This document shows positions 23,549-24,911 of a stretch of DNA of 24,911 bases, piece by piece (positions within the stretch are counted from its first letter, which is position 1; the number at the start of each line of letters is the position of its first letter). The stretch covers positions 1 to 24,911 of the forward strand of contig NZ_LSJY01000143.1 in assembly GCF_001556865.1 (NCBI RefSeq), read 5' to 3'. The translations under genes and the position numbers were made by a program. The DNA comes from Sphingobium sp. CCH11-B1 (lineage in GTDB: Bacteria > Pseudomonadota > Alphaproteobacteria > Sphingomonadales > Sphingomonadaceae). A model generated the notes under the pieces. That model had not been told where the DNA came from, did no database searches, and was given only the letters and a program-made list of their open reading frames with translations.

Positions 23549-24642
23549 TGGCGATTGCGGCGCTTGGTTCGGTCAGCCTGATCGCGACAGCTTGGGTCGC
23601 GCTGCGGCCGTCCGCATTGCATCTCGCTGGACAAGCCGACGACCAGACGGTCGTGGCGAAAGCGCCGACCGATACGCTGAGCCGCTTGCCGGGCAGCTAT
23701 GGCGACGTGCCCAAACTCGGACCGCCCCTACCCGGTGATCTCGGCCGTCCCATCCTCAATCATCAGCGTGCGATGGGCATAGAGCCGGCGATCGGCGAGG
23801 CCGGTCGCGCAGACCAGACCGCGGCGACCGAGCGCGATCGACGGGCTGCGGAGTTGAGGGCGGCGCGCGAATCTGGATTATTGGTGCAATCTGGCATTCG
23901 CAACGATCCGACCCGCGTCGCTGATGCGACACCATCTTCTCCGTCGGCAGCCGCTACGGAGCAGGCGCGGCTATCGATCGATCCCGATCGTGATCCCAAT
24001 GCCCAGCAGCGGAAAGCCGACTTCGTCGCGGCGCGCGACACCGGCGGTGATGTCAATGAGCATCGGATGAGTCCAGCGGCGTCGCCGAATATGCTGTCCG
24101 CTGGCAGCGTTATCGCAGCGAGCCTGATTACAGGACTGAGGTCCGACCTCCCGGGGCTCGTCACTGCCCAGGTGACCGAGCGGGTCTACGACAGCGCGAC
24201 GGGCAGCATTCTTCTCATTCCGCAGGGCGCTCGGCTGATCGGCAGCTATGACAGCGTGGTCGCGTTTGGGCAGAAGCGCGCGCTGGTGGTGTGGCAGCGG
24301 ATCATCCTGCCTGACGGCAGTTCGATCCGGCTCGGCAACGTGCCCGCGACAGACCCATCGGGCTATGCCGGGCTCGCCGACAAAATTGATTTTCATACTT
24401 GGAAACTGCTCAAGGGCGTCGCAATCTCGACATTGCTCGGCGTCGGGGCGAACGTGACTTTCTCTGGCGAAAGCGATCTTGTCCAAGCGATCCGTCAATC
24501 TACGCAGCAGAATGTGTCTCGCGCTGGCGACCAGATCACGTCCCGCAATCTTCAGATCCAACCGACCATCACCATCCGGCCCGGTGCCCCGGTCCGGCTC
24601 ATAGTGCATCGCGATCTCATTTTGGCACCTTGGACAGAATAG
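23548..24642 (+). CDS. trbI: TrbI (VirB10-like) conjugal transfer protein, 5' end missing
   Basis: Component of a P-type (Trb) type IV secretion system. It spans from the inner membrane to the outer-membrane core channel. From the GTG at 23548 there are 364 residues: a membrane segment at the extreme N-terminus (AIAALGSVSLIATAWVAL), a proline-rich linker with GDVPKLGPPLPGDLGRPIL, a charged, probably coiled region near 90-125, and the C-terminal VirB10/TrbI domain (about 185-362: LSAGSVIAASLITGLRSDLP, IPQGARLIGSYDS, RIILPDGSSIRLGN, then VRLIVHRDLILAPW). The usual short cytoplasmic N-terminus is only partly present, because frame similarity continues upstream to about 23497 and then stops at the receptor junction. 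GTG 23548 overlaps the receptor stop (TAGTG) and has GGGGAG five bases upstream, so restart is possible. No other trb genes precede it. Confidence 0.9.
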   Translation: MAIAALGSVSLIATAWVALRPSALHLAGQADDQTVVAKAPTDTLSRLPGSYGDVPKLGPPLPGDLGRPILNHQRAMGIEPAIGEAGRADQTAATERDRRAAELRAARESGLLVQSGIRNDPTRVADATPSSPSAAATEQARLSIDPDRDPNAQQRKADFVAARDTGGDVNEHRMSPAASPNMLSAGSVIAASLITGLRSDLPGLVTAQVTERVYDSATGSILLIPQGARLIGSYDSVVAFGQKRALVVWQRIILPDGSSIRLGNVPATDPSGYAGLADKIDFHTWKLLKGVAISTLLGVGANVTFSGESDLVQAIRQSTQQNVSRAGDQITSRNLQIQPTITIRPGAPVRLIVHRDLILAPWTE

Positions 24643-24651
24643 GAGCATGAT

Positions 24652-24876
24652 ATGACGGATATTAGACTTAGTCGTCTGCCCGACAGAACGCCTGTCAAAC
24701 TAGCTATCAGCATCGCGCCAGACCTTCATCTGGCGTTGGCGGATTATGCCACCATCTATCAGCAGGCCTATGGCGATAATCAGGCGATCGCCGATTTGGT
24801 CCCGCATATGCTTGCTGCCTTCCTCGCGAGTGACCGGGGCTTTGCCAAGGCGCGGGTGAGGATCAGCGTGCAATAG
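24652..24876 (+). CDS. DUF2274 domain-containing protein (Trb-cluster accessory protein)
   Basis: Small protein of 74 residues beginning MTDIRLSRLPDRTPVKLAIS. Proteins of this DUF2274 type regularly follow trbI in alphaproteobacterial conjugation clusters; their function is not known. The N-terminal part looks like a beta strand then amphipathic helices (PDLHLALADYATIYQQAYG, then IADLVPHMLAAFLASDRGF), with a ribbon-helix-helix-like pattern that I would not press further. AGGAG sits six bases before the ATG and overlaps the trbI stop region, with a nine-base gap between the genes, so the two form an operon. It is the last gene in the window and appears complete. Confidence 0.85.
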   Translation: MTDIRLSRLPDRTPVKLAISIAPDLHLALADYATIYQQAYGDNQAIADLVPHMLAAFLASDRGFAKARVRISVQ

Positions 24877-24877
24877 G

Positions 24878-24895
24878 CACCCCCTTCGTGGGGTG
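24878..24895 (+). terminator. Short stem-loop after DUF2274 gene, possible terminator
   Basis: CACCCC (24878-24883) pairs with GGGGTG (24890-24895) around a six-base loop, starting two bases after the stop codon. There is no T-run behind it, so termination by this hairpin alone is doubtful. Confidence 0.35.
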
Positions 24896-24911
24896 ATCGG
24901 CGTGCAAAAAG

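Noticed and set aside
1..24911. CRISPR arrays, tRNA or rRNA genes, insertion-sequence transposases, replication origin
   Set aside because: Reading both strands showed no spaced direct-repeat array, no tRNA-like cloverleaf with TTCRA arm, no rRNA-like conserved blocks and no transposase motifs.

Overview
The window looks like accessory DNA from a high-GC alphaproteobacterium, most likely a sphingomonad (Sphingobium, Sphingomonas, Novosphingobium or Sphingopyxis type). The reasons are the three TonB-dependent outer-membrane receptors next to Rieske oxygenases, the VanB-like reductase, the LysR and MerR regulators, and a Trb-type conjugation gene followed by a DUF2274 gene. The genus is inferred from gene content, not measured. 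I see no rRNA, tRNA, CRISPR array or intact insertion sequence.

Layout: (1) bases 2-739, the 3' part of a LysR-type regulator. (2) Bases 744-7711, a compact minus-strand block, transcribed right to left: phthalate-dioxygenase/LigXa-like Rieske oxygenase, VanB-like flavin/[2Fe-2S] reductase, MFS aromatic-acid-type permease, GMC alcohol oxidoreductase, aldehyde dehydrogenase. (3) From 7932 rightwards on the plus strand: TonB-dependent receptor 1, an SDR dehydrogenase, a VanA-like Rieske monooxygenase and a MerR-type regulator. (4) 13002-19662: a zinc alcohol dehydrogenase (minus strand) divergent from a CYP108-like cytochrome P450, then TonB-dependent receptor 2 and a second aldehyde dehydrogenase. 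(5) 19663-20113: about 450 bases with no convincing gene. (6) 20114-23500: a FecI-type sigma factor, a FecR-type anti-sigma factor and a TonB receptor with a signalling (STN) domain, cut short in its barrel. (7) 23500-24911: a trbI (VirB10-like) gene lacking its natural 5' end, and a DUF2274 gene.

Inferred working model: receptors import a hydrophobic or aromatic substrate across the outer membrane. One module (Rieske oxygenase, reductase, permease, GMC oxidoreductase, aldehyde dehydrogenase) and a second (P450, zinc alcohol dehydrogenase, aldehyde dehydrogenase) each insert oxygen and then take an alcohol through aldehyde to acid. The VanA-like oxygenase between them looks like an O- or N-demethylase or ring/side-chain monooxygenase that probably borrows the single reductase. 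The substrate cannot be read from sequence. No P450 ferredoxin or ring-cleavage gene lies in the window, so the pathway is incomplete here.

The most unusual feature is the junction near 23490-23505, where the third TonB receptor runs directly into the body of trbI. It marks a past deletion, insertion or recombination between an iron/substrate-signalling locus and a conjugation locus, unless it is an assembly artefact.
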